Below are positions 42,956 to 52,827 of a stretch of 64,000 bases of DNA, piece after piece. Every line of letters begins with the position of its first letter. Position 1 is the first letter of the stretch. Source of the stretch: Algoriphagus chordae (lineage in GTDB: Bacteria > Bacteroidota > Bacteroidia > Cytophagales > Cyclobacteriaceae); NCBI RefSeq assembly GCF_003254055.1, contig NZ_QKZT01000007.1:62001-126000 (forward strand), written 5' to 3'. Position numbers and translations under genes: made by a program. The notes under the pieces were generated by a model, which was not told the DNA's origin, did not search any database, and saw nothing but the letters and a program-made list of their open reading frames with translations.

Positions 42956-45262
42956 ATGAGTAACAAAGCAAAACCCCAAACATCCACCTGGGTATCCAAA
43001 ACAATCAAGTTCCTTTGGATCGCCTTTATTGCAGGATTTCTTGGTTTCATTCTGTTTGTTTGGATGGTCAGTATCAATTTCCTTGGGCTATTTGGATCTC
43101 TTCCAGATTTCAAAGCGCTAGAGAATCCCGATTCTGAGATCGCATCAGAATTATACTCGGCAGACGGAGTGCTTCTAGGACAATATTTCCGAGAAAACAG
43201 AAGTCCTGTGAAATATGAAGACCTTTCGCCCAATCTAGTTAATGCTTTGATCTCTACGGAAGATGTTCGTTTCGAAGATCACTCCGGTATAGATATGAAA
43301 GCAATGATGCGGGTTTTTGTCAAATCTATCTTACTTGGTCAAAATGCCGGTGGTGGATCTACACTAAGTCAGCAGACTGCCAAAAACCTTTTTAAGACCA
43401 GAACAGATGTCAGCGGTGGATTGCTCAGTTCAATTCCTGGGTTACGTATGCTTATTGTTAAGACCAAAGAATGGATAGTAGCTACCCAATTAGAAAAATC
43501 TTACACCAAAAATGAGATTCTAACTCTGTATCTCAATACTTCAGATTTTGGTTCCAATGCCTTTGGAATCAAAACTGCCGCTAAAACCTTTTTCAATAAG
43601 ACTCCTGACAATCTAGCTATTCAGGAATCTGCAGTACTTGTGGGACTCTTCAAGGCTCCTTCCTATTACAGCCCTGTATATAATCCTGAAAATTCTCTTC
43701 GAAGAAGAAATACAGTATTAGGACAAATGAGAAATAATGATGTGCTCACTGAGGCTGAGTTTGACTCTTTAGCGAGTTTACCTATAGAATTGAACTATAG
43801 TGTAGCCAACCAGAATAAGGGCTTGGCAACTTACTTCCGAGAAATCGTAAAGGCTGATTTGGTAAAATGGACGAAAGAAAATCTCAAATCAGACGGAACT
43901 GCTTACGATCTCTATGGTGATGGATTAAAAGTCTATGCGACTATTGATAGTCGTATGCAGCGCTATGCTGAGGAAGCTGTAGCGGATCACATGAAAGGAC
44001 TTCAAGCTGCTTTTTATAAAGAAATGGGCAAACGGGATCCTTGGGTGGATGGTGATAATCGTGTCATTCCAAATTTCATAGAAGATGCTGTAAAAAGAAC
44101 GGAGGCCTATAGATTGCTCAAGGTTAGATACGGAAACGACACCGATTCTATCAACCTAAAGCTAAATGAGAAGAAGCAAATGAAGGTATTCTCATGGGAA
44201 AAAGGCGAAGTTGATACACTAATGAGCTCTATGGATTCCATGCGGTATTACAAAAAATTCCTTCAAACAGGCTTTATGAGTATGGATCCCCACACTGGAC
44301 AAATCAAAGCATGGGTGGGTGGATTAGATCACAAATACTTCAAGTTTGACCATGTACTAAGAGGTAAGAGACAACCGGGCTCTACTTTCAAGCCTTTTGT
44401 ATACGCTGCCGCGATTGAGAATGGATATAGCCCTTGCTATAGCGTAATCGATCAGCCAGTGGAAGTGTATATCCCAGATCAGCCAGCATGGAGTCCTGAC
44501 AATGCAGACGGCAAGTTCACCTATGAGAAAATGACTATCAGACAGGCAATGGCTCAATCGGTCAATTCCATCACAGCCTATATGATGAAGAAATTAAGCC
44601 CTAAAATAGTGGTAGAAACTGCTCGAAGGCTAGGCATCACAAGTGATCTTCAAGAAGTACCTGCTTTGGCCCTTGGTGTAAATGATGTGTCTATTTTCGA
44701 AATGGTAGGAGCTTTTGGGACTTTCGTCAATAAAGGCGAGCATACTACTCCTTTCTACATAGACCGAATTGAGGATAAAAACGGAAATGTAATCCAGCAA
44801 TTCACCGCTAAGAAAAGACCTGCGATGAGTGAAGAACATGCATATTTAATGACTTACATGTTAAGAGGAGGGTTTGAGGAAAGAGGTGGAACCAGTCAAG
44901 GTGTTAATTTTGACTTAAGAAATGGACTCGAATTAGGTGGCAAGACAGGTACTACTCAGAATGCTTCCGATGGATGGTATATGGGAATGAGTAAAGACCT
45001 AGTCAGCGGTGTTTGGGTAGGTGGAGATGACCGCGCTATTCACTTCAGAAGCTGGATAGCAGGCCAAGGCGGTAGAACTGCAAGACCGATCTGGCAGAAT
45101 TATATGATAAAAGTCTATGGAGATGAAAGCCTTGGTTACACTAAGGGGCCTTTCCCTAGACCAGATCGTCCATTGAGCATAGAGATCGATTGTGATGTCT
45201 ATGAAACAGAAAGTCAACGATTTGCTGATTTTGATTACGATGCTAAGAAAAATGATTTCTAG
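42956..45262 (+). CDS. Penicillin-binding protein 1A, bifunctional transglycosylase/transpeptidase
   Basis: The 768-residue protein builds peptidoglycan. After one N-terminal membrane helix (about 18-42) comes a GT51 domain with Glu102 in STEDVRFEDHSGID and GGSTLSQQTAKNL. The transpeptidase has SxxK as Ser476-Thr-Phe-Lys479, SxN as SVN in AQSVNSITAY, and KTG in GGKTGTTQN. All catalytic motifs are intact. It is co-transcribed with the SprE-like gene and has its own terminator. Confidence 0.95.
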   Translation: MSNKAKPQTSTWVSKTIKFLWIAFIAGFLGFILFVWMVSINFLGLFGSLPDFKALENPDSEIASELYSADGVLLGQYFRENRSPVKYEDLSPNLVNALISTEDVRFEDHSGIDMKAMMRVFVKSILLGQNAGGGSTLSQQTAKNLFKTRTDVSGGLLSSIPGLRMLIVKTKEWIVATQLEKSYTKNEILTLYLNTSDFGSNAFGIKTAAKTFFNKTPDNLAIQESAVLVGLFKAPSYYSPVYNPENSLRRRNTVLGQMRNNDVLTEAEFDSLASLPIELNYSVANQNKGLATYFREIVKADLVKWTKENLKSDGTAYDLYGDGLKVYATIDSRMQRYAEEAVADHMKGLQAAFYKEMGKRDPWVDGDNRVIPNFIEDAVKRTEAYRLLKVRYGNDTDSINLKLNEKKQMKVFSWEKGEVDTLMSSMDSMRYYKKFLQTGFMSMDPHTGQIKAWVGGLDHKYFKFDHVLRGKRQPGSTFKPFVYAAAIENGYSPCYSVIDQPVEVYIPDQPAWSPDNADGKFTYEKMTIRQAMAQSVNSITAYMMKKLSPKIVVETARRLGITSDLQEVPALALGVNDVSIFEMVGAFGTFVNKGEHTTPFYIDRIEDKNGNVIQQFTAKKRPAMSEEHAYLMTYMLRGGFEERGGTSQGVNFDLRNGLELGGKTGTTQNASDGWYMGMSKDLVSGVWVGGDDRAIHFRSWIAGQGGRTARPIWQNYMIKVYGDESLGYTKGPFPRPDRPLSIEIDCDVYETESQRFADFDYDAKKNDF

Positions 45263-45282
45263 AAAAACATAAATCCTCTTTC

Positions 45283-45313
45283 AAAAACAGCCTTAATCCA
45301 AGGCTGTTTTTTT
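45283..45313 (+). terminator. Terminator of the SprE-like/PBP1A operon
   Basis: AAAAACAGCCTT pairs with AAGGCTGTTTTT around a 5-base loop, followed by more T, about 20 bases after the PBP1A stop and just before uvrC. Confidence 0.85.
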
Positions 45314-45324
45314 AATTTTAGACC

Positions 45325-47130
45325 ATGCTCTCATCTTCATTCTTACCTACTGAACACCTTAGTCTCCCTGATCATCCAGGAGTGTATAAGTATTTCAATG
45401 AGGAAAATGAACTGATCTACGTCGGCAAAGCCAAAAGCCTCAAAAAACGAGTCAGTAGCTATTTCAATAAAAATGCAGGAGTCAATCTCAAGACTAGAAA
45501 AATGGTCAAAGAGATTCGAAGGATAGAAATAACCTTAGTAAACACCGAATTTGATGCGCTACTGCTGGAGAATAACCTGATCAAGAAATCTCATCCTAAG
45601 TATAACATCCTACTGAGGGATGATAAAACCTACCCATACCTCCTATTGACCAAGGAGAACTTCCCGAGGATATTCCCTGTCAGGAAAGTAATCCCTAAAA
45701 AAGGCACTTATTACGGGCCTTTTGCAAGTGTCAAAGCGATGAACAACGTGCTTGAATTGATACGGGAGTTGTTCACCATACGAACCTGCAAGCTGGATCT
45801 AGCGCCACATAAAATAGCGGAAGGCAAATACAAGGTATGCCTAGAATACCACATTGGTAATTGCTTAGGGCCATGTGTGGGCCTTCAAAAAGAAGAGGAA
45901 TATCAACAAGATTTGGAGCAGGCAAAACATATTTTGAAAGGAAATCTAGCTGTTGCGAAGACTTATTTCAAGCAAGAAATGCAGTATCAGGCTGAGAATT
46001 TGCAATTTGAAAAGGCACAGCTGTTTAAGGAAAAACTAGAATCACTAGAAAATTACCAAGCCAAATCCCTAGTAGCAAGTCCCTCGATTAACAACCTGGA
46101 TGTATGTACTATTGTCTCCGACGATAAGAGTGCCTATGTCAATTTTATGCATGTGAAAAATGGCTCCTTGACTACCTCGAAGAATGTGGAGCTCAAGAAA
46201 AAACTGGATGAATCGGACGAGCAATTGCTATTAACAGCCTTGATCCGACTGCAAGACCAGTTCCAAACCGATGCAGAAGAAGTGCTACTAAATATCGAAT
46301 TGACTGAGCCAATCGAGGGATTGAATGTATTTGTGCCCAAAATTGGTGACAAGAAGAAATTGATAGAACTCTCATTAAAAAATGCTTTGTACTATAAAAA
46401 GGAAAAGGCATTACTTCTTGGACTGAATCAAGACAAGAAGGATCGTGTAATACGACAACTCCAGCAAGACCTCAGCCTACCTGAAATCCCTGATCATATT
46501 GAGTGTTTTGATAACTCAAATATCCAAGGTACCAATCCTGTGGCAAGTATGGTGTGCTTTCTAAATGGAAAACCAGCTGTTAAAGAATATCGGCATTATC
46601 ACATCAAGACAGTAGTTGGCCCAGATGATTTTGCCAGCATGAAAGAGGTGGTTGGGAGGAGATATAAGCGTCTATTAGAAGAAGGCAAGCCTATGCCGAA
46701 GCTGGTTGTAATAGATGGCGGAAAAGGCCAATTATCGTCTGCTGTGGATGCCCTGAAAGAATTAGGAGTTTATGGCCAGATGCCAATTATCGGAATAGCA
46801 AAACGCTTGGAAGAAATTTATTTCCCGGGGGATTCTTACCCAATTCACATAGATAAGAAATCTGAGAGCTTAAGGCTATTGCAGCGAATTCGTGATGAGG
46901 CTCACCGCTTTGCGATTACCTTTCACAGAAATTTGCGAAGCAAAAATGCTTTTGGGACACAACTGACTGCTATACCTGGGATTGGGCAGAACACAGCGGA
47001 TAAGTTATTAAGTCAGTTTAAATCCGTGAAAAAAATAAGTGAAGCAACCGAAGAGGAAATTGCGGAAGTAATTGGTGCCAGTCGAGCAAAGACTTTGATC
47101 GCATGGAAAGAAAAAAACAAAGGGGCATGA
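45325..47130 (+). CDS. uvrC: Excinuclease ABC subunit C
   Basis: The 601-residue nuclease makes both incisions in nucleotide excision repair. The GIY-YIG domain is at the start (PGVYKYF and LIYVGKAKSLKKRVSSYF), a UVR motif lies near 205-240, the RNase H-like 3'-side... 5' incision domain contains ECFDNSNIQGTNPVAS, and the C-terminal helix-hairpin-helix is IPGIGQNTADKLLSQF. The length is normal. Its last codons form the stem of a terminator. Confidence 0.96.
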   Translation: MLSSSFLPTEHLSLPDHPGVYKYFNEENELIYVGKAKSLKKRVSSYFNKNAGVNLKTRKMVKEIRRIEITLVNTEFDALLLENNLIKKSHPKYNILLRDDKTYPYLLLTKENFPRIFPVRKVIPKKGTYYGPFASVKAMNNVLELIRELFTIRTCKLDLAPHKIAEGKYKVCLEYHIGNCLGPCVGLQKEEEYQQDLEQAKHILKGNLAVAKTYFKQEMQYQAENLQFEKAQLFKEKLESLENYQAKSLVASPSINNLDVCTIVSDDKSAYVNFMHVKNGSLTTSKNVELKKKLDESDEQLLLTALIRLQDQFQTDAEEVLLNIELTEPIEGLNVFVPKIGDKKKLIELSLKNALYYKKEKALLLGLNQDKKDRVIRQLQQDLSLPEIPDHIECFDNSNIQGTNPVASMVCFLNGKPAVKEYRHYHIKTVVGPDDFASMKEVVGRRYKRLLEEGKPMPKLVVIDGGKGQLSSAVDALKELGVYGQMPIIGIAKRLEEIYFPGDSYPIHIDKKSESLRLLQRIRDEAHRFAITFHRNLRSKNAFGTQLTAIPGIGQNTADKLLSQFKSVKKISEATEEEIAEVIGASRAKTLIAWKEKNKGA

Positions 47131-47140
47131 AGCCCCTTTT
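47119..47140 (+). terminator. Bidirectional terminator overlapping the uvrC stop codon
   Basis: AAAGGGGC (47119-47126) and GCCCCTTT (47132-47139) are perfect arms around a 5-base loop that contains the uvrC TGA. T-rich sequence follows on the plus strand, and GTTTTTTT follows on the minus strand, so gldN readthrough would be stopped as well. Confidence 0.8.
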
Positions 47141-47144
47141 TATA

Positions 47145-47969
47145 TTACCACTCCCATAGGGAATTTTCGTATTCTAATAGTTTGTATTCAAAGTTAATCG
47201 CATCCACATAGGCCTGCACCTCAGGATTTGGACTGTCTAGCGGTACCAAATCAGCGATCAACGCATCCTCGGAGTTGGTAAACCTTCTGACCACAGATCT
47301 AAACAACCTAGTTTCAAAAGCCTCAGAATAAGTCAAGTTCTTTGCTTGGTTTTGGAAGTTAATCCATCTAGCATCTGGATGATCTTTGAAGTAATTGTAG
47401 AAATCTTTATATCGAATGAAAGCAATAGTTTTCTGACCCGCATTGGAATTCGTCTCAGAAGGCATTACCAACTCAAGATACTTGATGTCAAATAACATAT
47501 CTGAATGATGCTTGTCAAATACAAAATCCTCTTTGAAATCTAAGTAATAAAGCTGCTTGGCAAAGATACTATCTCCGGTAGCATTCAACCAGAAATTATC
47601 TTGGAATTCAGCAATAGAAAGTGGCTGTGTAAAATCCTCATCACCAAAAACCTCTAGTGCATTCTCCTCAACGATAGCCTTATAAATCTGATTTACAATA
47701 CCATTAGACTTTGTATCTCCAGCTCCGTAAAGCGGTCTATTATATTTCTCACGAAGGTCAATTCTTCTCCATACGCCTATCTGGTACATCTTATCATCTT
47801 CTCTGATTCTTTTGGCAGAGTAGATGGTGTCCATATCAAACTGACGATCGCCAAAGCCTGATGGATTCACACTGGTAGCAGCTATCTGCGCCTCAGATGT
47901 AAGAGGTGCAATGCCTGCTGCTATCAGCAGGGACAAGATTAATTTTGGAAGAAACTTTTTCATAATCAT
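47145..47969 (-). CDS. gldN: Gliding motility / type IX secretion protein GldN (PorN)
   Basis: The 274-residue periplasmic protein has a signal peptide (about 1-28, ending SEAQ) and the GldN features IREDDKMYQIGVWRRIDLREKYN and FNQ-type mid region KTIAFIRYKDFYNYF. GldN and GldK form the ring attached to the outer membrane. The start may be ATG 47969 or, two codons on, ATG 47963. It is the last gene of gldKLMN, 27 bases after gldM. Confidence 0.92.
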   Translation of the reverse strand: MIMKKFLPKLILSLLIAAGIAPLTSEAQIAATSVNPSGFGDRQFDMDTIYSAKRIREDDKMYQIGVWRRIDLREKYNRPLYGAGDTKSNGIVNQIYKAIVEENALEVFGDEDFTQPLSIAEFQDNFWLNATGDSIFAKQLYYLDFKEDFVFDKHHSDMLFDIKYLELVMPSETNSNAGQKTIAFIRYKDFYNYFKDHPDARWINFQNQAKNLTYSEAFETRLFRSVVRRFTNSEDALIADLVPLDSPNPEVQAYVDAINFEYKLLEYENSLWEW

Positions 47970-47996
47970 TCGTTTATCTTAATCCCACTTTGAGTT

Positions 47997-49610
47997 TTAT
48001 TTAACTCGAATAGGAACAACTTGTCTTAATTCTGAAGGAATTTTATTTCCTCTGAAGTTAGTTCTGGTAACCTGTCTGATTTCAAATACAACTACATCAC
48101 CAGCTCTAGCACTTTCTAATAACGAACGCATCGCTAAACTATTACCATTAGTGATTTGAACTGTCTGTCTTGGAACCTCGTTTCTCAACAATCTCATTTC
48201 ACCACCAGTCACTTCGAAAGCGGCATCTTTAGCCATTGTTCTAGCGAAAGTAGGTTCTGCTTTAGCGAGCATCTTAAGTCCCATTAGGGAGCTGATCGCC
48301 TGAGCTTGGCTCAAATCAAGTTCAGATCCATTGGATGTAGCAGGAACTAAGGTAGGAGCAGGAACTGGCTTGATATCATAATCAACAGTACCAATCTTAT
48401 TACCTCCACTACTTACACCGATATTAACTTTCCCAGATGCTCCAGGTATAACTGTCAATTGTCCAGGCTTAGATCCTTTGATAGACTGCCCATTGCTTAC
48501 AGCAAACTCTGGAGAATAAGTATTTCCCAAAGCAGGAACCTCTATCAACAACTCATTAGCACAATCTGCATATAACTGCTGAACAACTTCTGAGGAAACC
48601 TTTATAACTGGCTGAGCAACGAAGTAATCATACTCCACAGGAAGAACTTTATCTTCTCCACCGATGCTAGTTATAATCTCTCCTTTCAGTGTTCTTTTTG
48701 CCAATCCACGCTCGTCATATTGACCTGCTGGAGTAACAGTGAATTCTATTTTACCGAATCCTTTTGGATCTACAGTAACCGAACGACCATCAATAGTCAT
48801 CGTAGGTGCCGCTGAGGTAGAACTTGATGCGATAAACATATCAGCTTCGAACTTTGTACCCGCTGCTACTACGTTAGATGAAGCAGCAATTCTAGCTTCT
48901 GTCACATCAGCCTTGAAAAAGAATGAACCAATAGTATTCTGCACTGCAGTTAATGACTCACTTTCTATATTCAATACTTCATTTTGATACTGAGAGATCA
49001 GAGCAATTACTGCACCTACTGGAGATTTCACAAAGTTAAGTTTCTCAAAACTCAAATTCTGCGCTTCCCTGTCATTATTGAACAACTCTATGTCCTTAGC
49101 ATCCTTAGCAATAGCATCGAATTTCAAATCCCCAAGACCTACACTAGATAAAATCTCTGTAATTTTTACAGGATACTCATTTAGCCTTGTCTTCATCTCT
49201 GCGCCTTTACCATTATTCACAAAGATATTACCGGTGATTTCCGTATTCTTCAAGTTTGCATTAACGAAGTTTCCTTCATCATTCTTTGCGTTGGACTGCA
49301 CAATCAAATCTTCTTTGATTGCTTCTAAGTAATCAAAGATTTCAGATGTTGCTTCTCTAATATCCTCAGATGCTGCCACTTTTGGCACATCCACTTCCTT
49401 ATTTCCTTGCTGCTCTACCGTATAGGCGATAGACTCAACGGTCTTTGTATTTTTATTGATAAAATTCTGGGAAGTTCTTTCCATCCCATCATTAATCAAG
49501 ACGAATTTCTGGAGGATCTTATTACTTACCTGGAGGGCCAATAGGGCCGTTAATACCAGGTACATCATACCAATCATCCGCTGTCTAGGTGTCTCTTTAG
49601 CTCCTGCCAT
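47997..49610 (-). CDS. gldM: Gliding motility / type IX secretion motor protein GldM (PorM)
   Basis: The 537-residue protein begins GAKETPRQRMIGMMYLVLTALLALQVS, the hallmark single membrane helix of GldM. It is followed by a long periplasmic part of beta domains. GldM with GldL forms the proton-driven rotary motor of gliding and T9SS and reaches up to the GldKN ring. It lies 40 bases after gldL. Confidence 0.95.
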   Translation of the reverse strand: MAGAKETPRQRMIGMMYLVLTALLALQVSNKILQKFVLINDGMERTSQNFINKNTKTVESIAYTVEQQGNKEVDVPKVAASEDIREATSEIFDYLEAIKEDLIVQSNAKNDEGNFVNANLKNTEITGNIFVNNGKGAEMKTRLNEYPVKITEILSSVGLGDLKFDAIAKDAKDIELFNNDREAQNLSFEKLNFVKSPVGAVIALISQYQNEVLNIESESLTAVQNTIGSFFFKADVTEARIAASSNVVAAGTKFEADMFIASSSTSAAPTMTIDGRSVTVDPKGFGKIEFTVTPAGQYDERGLAKRTLKGEIITSIGGEDKVLPVEYDYFVAQPVIKVSSEVVQQLYADCANELLIEVPALGNTYSPEFAVSNGQSIKGSKPGQLTVIPGASGKVNIGVSSGGNKIGTVDYDIKPVPAPTLVPATSNGSELDLSQAQAISSLMGLKMLAKAEPTFARTMAKDAAFEVTGGEMRLLRNEVPRQTVQITNGNSLAMRSLLESARAGDVVVFEIRQVTRTNFRGNKIPSELRQVVPIRVK

Positions 49611-49650
49611 TTTTTAGTTTTAATGGATTTTAAAATGAATTGAAGAGAAA

Positions 49651-50454
49651 TTAACCTTTCATAGCGGATAGCATTCCACCATAGATTTTATTCAATGAAC
49701 TGACGTTCTGATTCAATTTTGATAATTCTGTTTTAAATGCTTGGGTTTCTTTACCAGCTTCGGTAAGACCTTCCATAGCAGCAGTCATATTTGCATAGAA
49801 CTTATTCAATGTCTTCACGTGGCTGTTAGCATCCTGAAGCTCCATCTCATAGACTGAATTAAGAGCAGAAAGATTTTTAGTAACAGTCACCACCTGCGTG
49901 TGGTATGCTTTTGCATCTTGAGAAGCAGAGGACATTTCTGTAAGAGCCGCTGCAGTTTTGCTGTAAGATGCGTTCATATCCACCAAAGTCTTGGCAGCAG
50001 ATTTTACATTCGTAGCATATTCATTCGTAGCTACAGCCGCATCTGAAAGGTTACCCATTTTCTGAGCTGAGGTAGCAAGATTCTGCATTCCTTTACCTAA
50101 GCTTTCGATCAATTCTGGACCCACTTTAGCGTTTGCTAGCATTTCATCAAGCTTCTGAGAAACCTGATCTCCACCAGCTACTACTTTTTGCATTCTTGGA
50201 GAACCTGGCGCACCGCCTTCAAGTTCTGGATATACTTTACTCCAGTCCACCTCAGTATGAGTTGGCTCAAATGCGGAAAGGAAAAATATTAATGCCTCAG
50301 TAGAAAGTCCAATACCAATCATCCAATTGGCTCCAGTCCAATCTAAGATTTTGAACATCGCACCAAGAATAACTATAGCAGCACCAATGCCATAGATTTT
50401 TGGCATGATGCTAGAATAAAATTTTGCTGAAAATGAGTTGCTGTTACTAGCCAT
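49651..50454 (-). CDS. gldL: Gliding motility / type IX secretion motor protein GldL (PorL)
   Basis: The 267-residue protein has two N-terminal helices (MPKIYGIGAAIVILGAMFKI and WMIGIGLSTEALIFFLSAFEP; the Glu in the second is the proposed proton carrier) and a long cytoplasmic coiled-coil tail. It forms the stator of the GldLM motor. It lies 54 bases after gldK. Confidence 0.95.
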   Translation of the reverse strand: MASNSNSFSAKFYSSIMPKIYGIGAAIVILGAMFKILDWTGANWMIGIGLSTEALIFFLSAFEPTHTEVDWSKVYPELEGGAPGSPRMQKVVAGGDQVSQKLDEMLANAKVGPELIESLGKGMQNLATSAQKMGNLSDAAVATNEYATNVKSAAKTLVDMNASYSKTAAALTEMSSASQDAKAYHTQVVTVTKNLSALNSVYEMELQDANSHVKTLNKFYANMTAAMEGLTEAGKETQAFKTELSKLNQNVSSLNKIYGGMLSAMKG

Positions 50455-50508
50455 GTGAAATGATATAATAAATTGTTAGGTAGTTGTTTTCGTTTTTTTG
50501 ATAATAGA

Positions 50509-51603
50509 TTATCTTCTTCTTCTAGATGAACTTTTCACATCCATTGAGCCAGAGCGGCCAATAAACGTCATCTTCGTTCTAAATCCGATGTGTGCCTGAG
50601 CAACATCTTCGTATTCGTATGCTCTTGTACTAGTTTCTAAGTAATGAGCGATGTCTTTCCAACTACCACCTCTTACGATTTTTCTAGGCTCAGATGGAAC
50701 ATCATATACTGGGTTCAAATCCCAAGTAATAGAACTAGAGGTAGTGGCATAGGCATCAAGTACCCACTCTGCGACATTTCCAGACATATTGTACAATCCA
50801 TAACCATTGGGAGCAAACACATCAACTGGAGCAGTGTATGCAAAGCCATCGTCAATGTAATTACCTCTTCCTGGCTTAAAATTGGCCATCAAGCAACCTC
50901 TCTTGTTTTTCAAGTAAGGACCGCCCCAAGGATACTTGGCAACTTCCTTGCCTCCTTTAGCTGCATATTCCCACTCTGCTTCTGATGGAAGCTGAAATGC
51001 TGGGCCATCAAAATCACTATCATCATTTGCTCTCTGGTGATAGGTTCTCCACTCACAGTACTTTTTGGCTTGATCCCAAGTAACACCTACAACTGGGTAA
51101 TTATCAAATGCTGGGTGATCAAAATAAAATTCCATCAAAGGATCTCCATAATGATAAGCAAAGCTAGTAGACCAAACTGTCGTATCTGGCTTGAGCTCAT
51201 CATAATTCAATTGAGGAGGATCTTTCAAGGTAGTAGGAGTACCAGTCTCCAAAGTTCCGCTTTTTACGGATTCCAAAAATTGACGGTACTTATTGTTAGA
51301 CACTTCATACTTATCTATGAAAAATTCTGATATGGTAATCTGCTTATTCAAAACCGATTGCGTGTAGGCGATATCTTCATCAGCCTGCCCCATCCAAAAA
51401 GTCCCTGCTTTTACTGGCACCATATCATAAGGAAGATTCTGTTGCCAGTTTGTACGCTTAGGTACACCCGTCACTTCTCCTCTTCTATTCATCTTTTCGC
51501 TAGCTGAACCTTTCTTGTTAAAAAGGCCACAACTCGGCAAAAGCGTCACCAGTGCCAACCCTAAGGTTATGGGCAGTAAGCGAACATTAATTTTTCTATA
51601 CAT
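50509..51603 (-). CDS. gldK: Gliding motility / type IX secretion lipoprotein GldK (PorK)
   Basis: The 364-residue lipoprotein (LLPSC signal, Cys about 25) has an FGE/SUMF1-like fold, seen in FQLPSEAEWEYAAKGG, NMSGNVAEWVLDAY and KIVRGGSWKD. In GldK the fold is structural and not catalytic; it forms the outer-membrane ring with GldN. An ATG 8 codons upstream is in frame, but ATG 51603 gives the normal lipoprotein signal. It is the first gene of gldKLMN. Confidence 0.93.
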   Translation of the reverse strand: MYRKINVRLLPITLGLALVTLLPSCGLFNKKGSASEKMNRRGEVTGVPKRTNWQQNLPYDMVPVKAGTFWMGQADEDIAYTQSVLNKQITISEFFIDKYEVSNNKYRQFLESVKSGTLETGTPTTLKDPPQLNYDELKPDTTVWSTSFAYHYGDPLMEFYFDHPAFDNYPVVGVTWDQAKKYCEWRTYHQRANDDSDFDGPAFQLPSEAEWEYAAKGGKEVAKYPWGGPYLKNKRGCLMANFKPGRGNYIDDGFAYTAPVDVFAPNGYGLYNMSGNVAEWVLDAYATTSSSITWDLNPVYDVPSEPRKIVRGGSWKDIAHYLETSTRAYEYEDVAQAHIGFRTKMTFIGRSGSMDVKSSSRRRR

Positions 51604-51660
51604 AAATGACGTTTTTTCGTTCATCAAATAATTACGCTGTGTAAAGTATTTTCAAGACTC

Positions 51661-51693
51661 GAAATTTAGCTGAATTTGGCACAATAATGCAAA
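51661..51693 (-). promoter_or_regulatory. Candidate promoter of the gldKLMN operon
   Basis: On the minus strand TTTG (51690-51693) is followed after 21 bases by TAAATTTC (51661-51668), one base from TAnnTTTG. The spacing is right for Bacteroidota and the leader would be about 50 bases. Confidence 0.45.
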
Positions 51694-51770
51694 TAACCTG
51701 CCAATTGTAGTGCAATGATAACATCTAGTTAAAACTTATCATACTCAAATCTGCTCTATTTCAGATATTT

Positions 51771-52751
51771 TCAAAACCTAAATCTTGGTGTCCGCTGGAT
51801 TACCCGCTGTACTTCTCTACTCACATCTGACAATGTATAGCGAAGCATCAACTCATGACTTGTAGGAGATTTAGCCTCTACGCCGCTAAATACCATGTCA
51901 AACGAATAGCCCAATTTAAGAGAATTGTCTTTCAACAGACTATATCCAAGGATTAAGGACACCGATTCATCTCCTCTAAATCCAATCCCTCCACTTATCT
52001 TATTCTGATGCGTAGCAATAACGCTAGCTTCATAAGAAAAATTATTGAAGGACACTGATTTTAATAATAAACTAGGCTCAATAGAAAGTTGCCCTACAGG
52101 TCTAAACCTATAACCGACGAGCAAATACGAATGGTTTTTCAACTGATTAGCATAAGAACCATCCCCAAAATCAAAGTTAGGTTCGTTGATGTGTCTACTA
52201 CTCAATCCTATATAATAGTCTCCTGCATCAAATAACAAACCAGCGCCTACATTGAAATTAATCTGGCTCTCCTTTCCCGAACTTGGAAGATTAGGTTCAG
52301 GATTCACTACAATCAGCTCACCATAATCTATCGAACTAGAATACATTCCTACATACGCGCCAAAGCTCAATGTAGATCTATTAAATTTCTTGTGATAAGC
52401 AGCCTGGAGATTAACTTCCAAATTACCTATAGCACCTATTTTATCATTGACTAAGGTAAGACCATAGCCAATATTTTTACCTTCCAGTCTTCCTTGCGCA
52501 GTCACCAACTGTGTGACTGGTGCTCCACCTTGTCCCGAGTTGGTCGTATAATTCAACCACTGCGAGCGATGCAAGGCAGAAAACCTATACCCTCCATCTT
52601 TTCCTGCGAAAGCAGGGTTGTAGTACATGCCGTTATACATGTACTGCGTAAATTGAGGATCCTGCTGGGCCATCAACGAAGAAATCTCAAAAAAGAAGAG
52701 TACGAGAATAAAGTATCTCAAAAAGTATTTTCCATGGCCTCTTTGAATCAT
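51771..52751 (-). CDS. PorP/SprF-family type IX secretion outer membrane protein
   Basis: The 326-residue protein has a signal peptide (cleavage near LMAQ) and starts its mature part QDPQFTQYMYNGMYYNPAFAG, the hallmark of PorP/SprF beta barrels, which anchor adhesins or gliding components in the outer membrane. The C-terminal strands (HELMLRYTL) end near the stop. It lies upstream of gldK on the same strand with a promoter between them, so it may be a separate transcript. Confidence 0.92.
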   Translation of the reverse strand: MIQRGHGKYFLRYFILVLFFFEISSLMAQQDPQFTQYMYNGMYYNPAFAGKDGGYRFSALHRSQWLNYTTNSGQGGAPVTQLVTAQGRLEGKNIGYGLTLVNDKIGAIGNLEVNLQAAYHKKFNRSTLSFGAYVGMYSSSIDYGELIVVNPEPNLPSSGKESQINFNVGAGLLFDAGDYYIGLSSRHINEPNFDFGDGSYANQLKNHSYLLVGYRFRPVGQLSIEPSLLLKSVSFNNFSYEASVIATHQNKISGGIGFRGDESVSLILGYSLLKDNSLKLGYSFDMVFSGVEAKSPTSHELMLRYTLSDVSREVQRVIQRTPRFRF

Positions 52752-52827
52752 TGTATAGCGGTTTCGTCCAACGTAAGAACTATTGTAAGAATTTAAACTG
52801 AATAACCACAGATTTTGATTCTATGTT

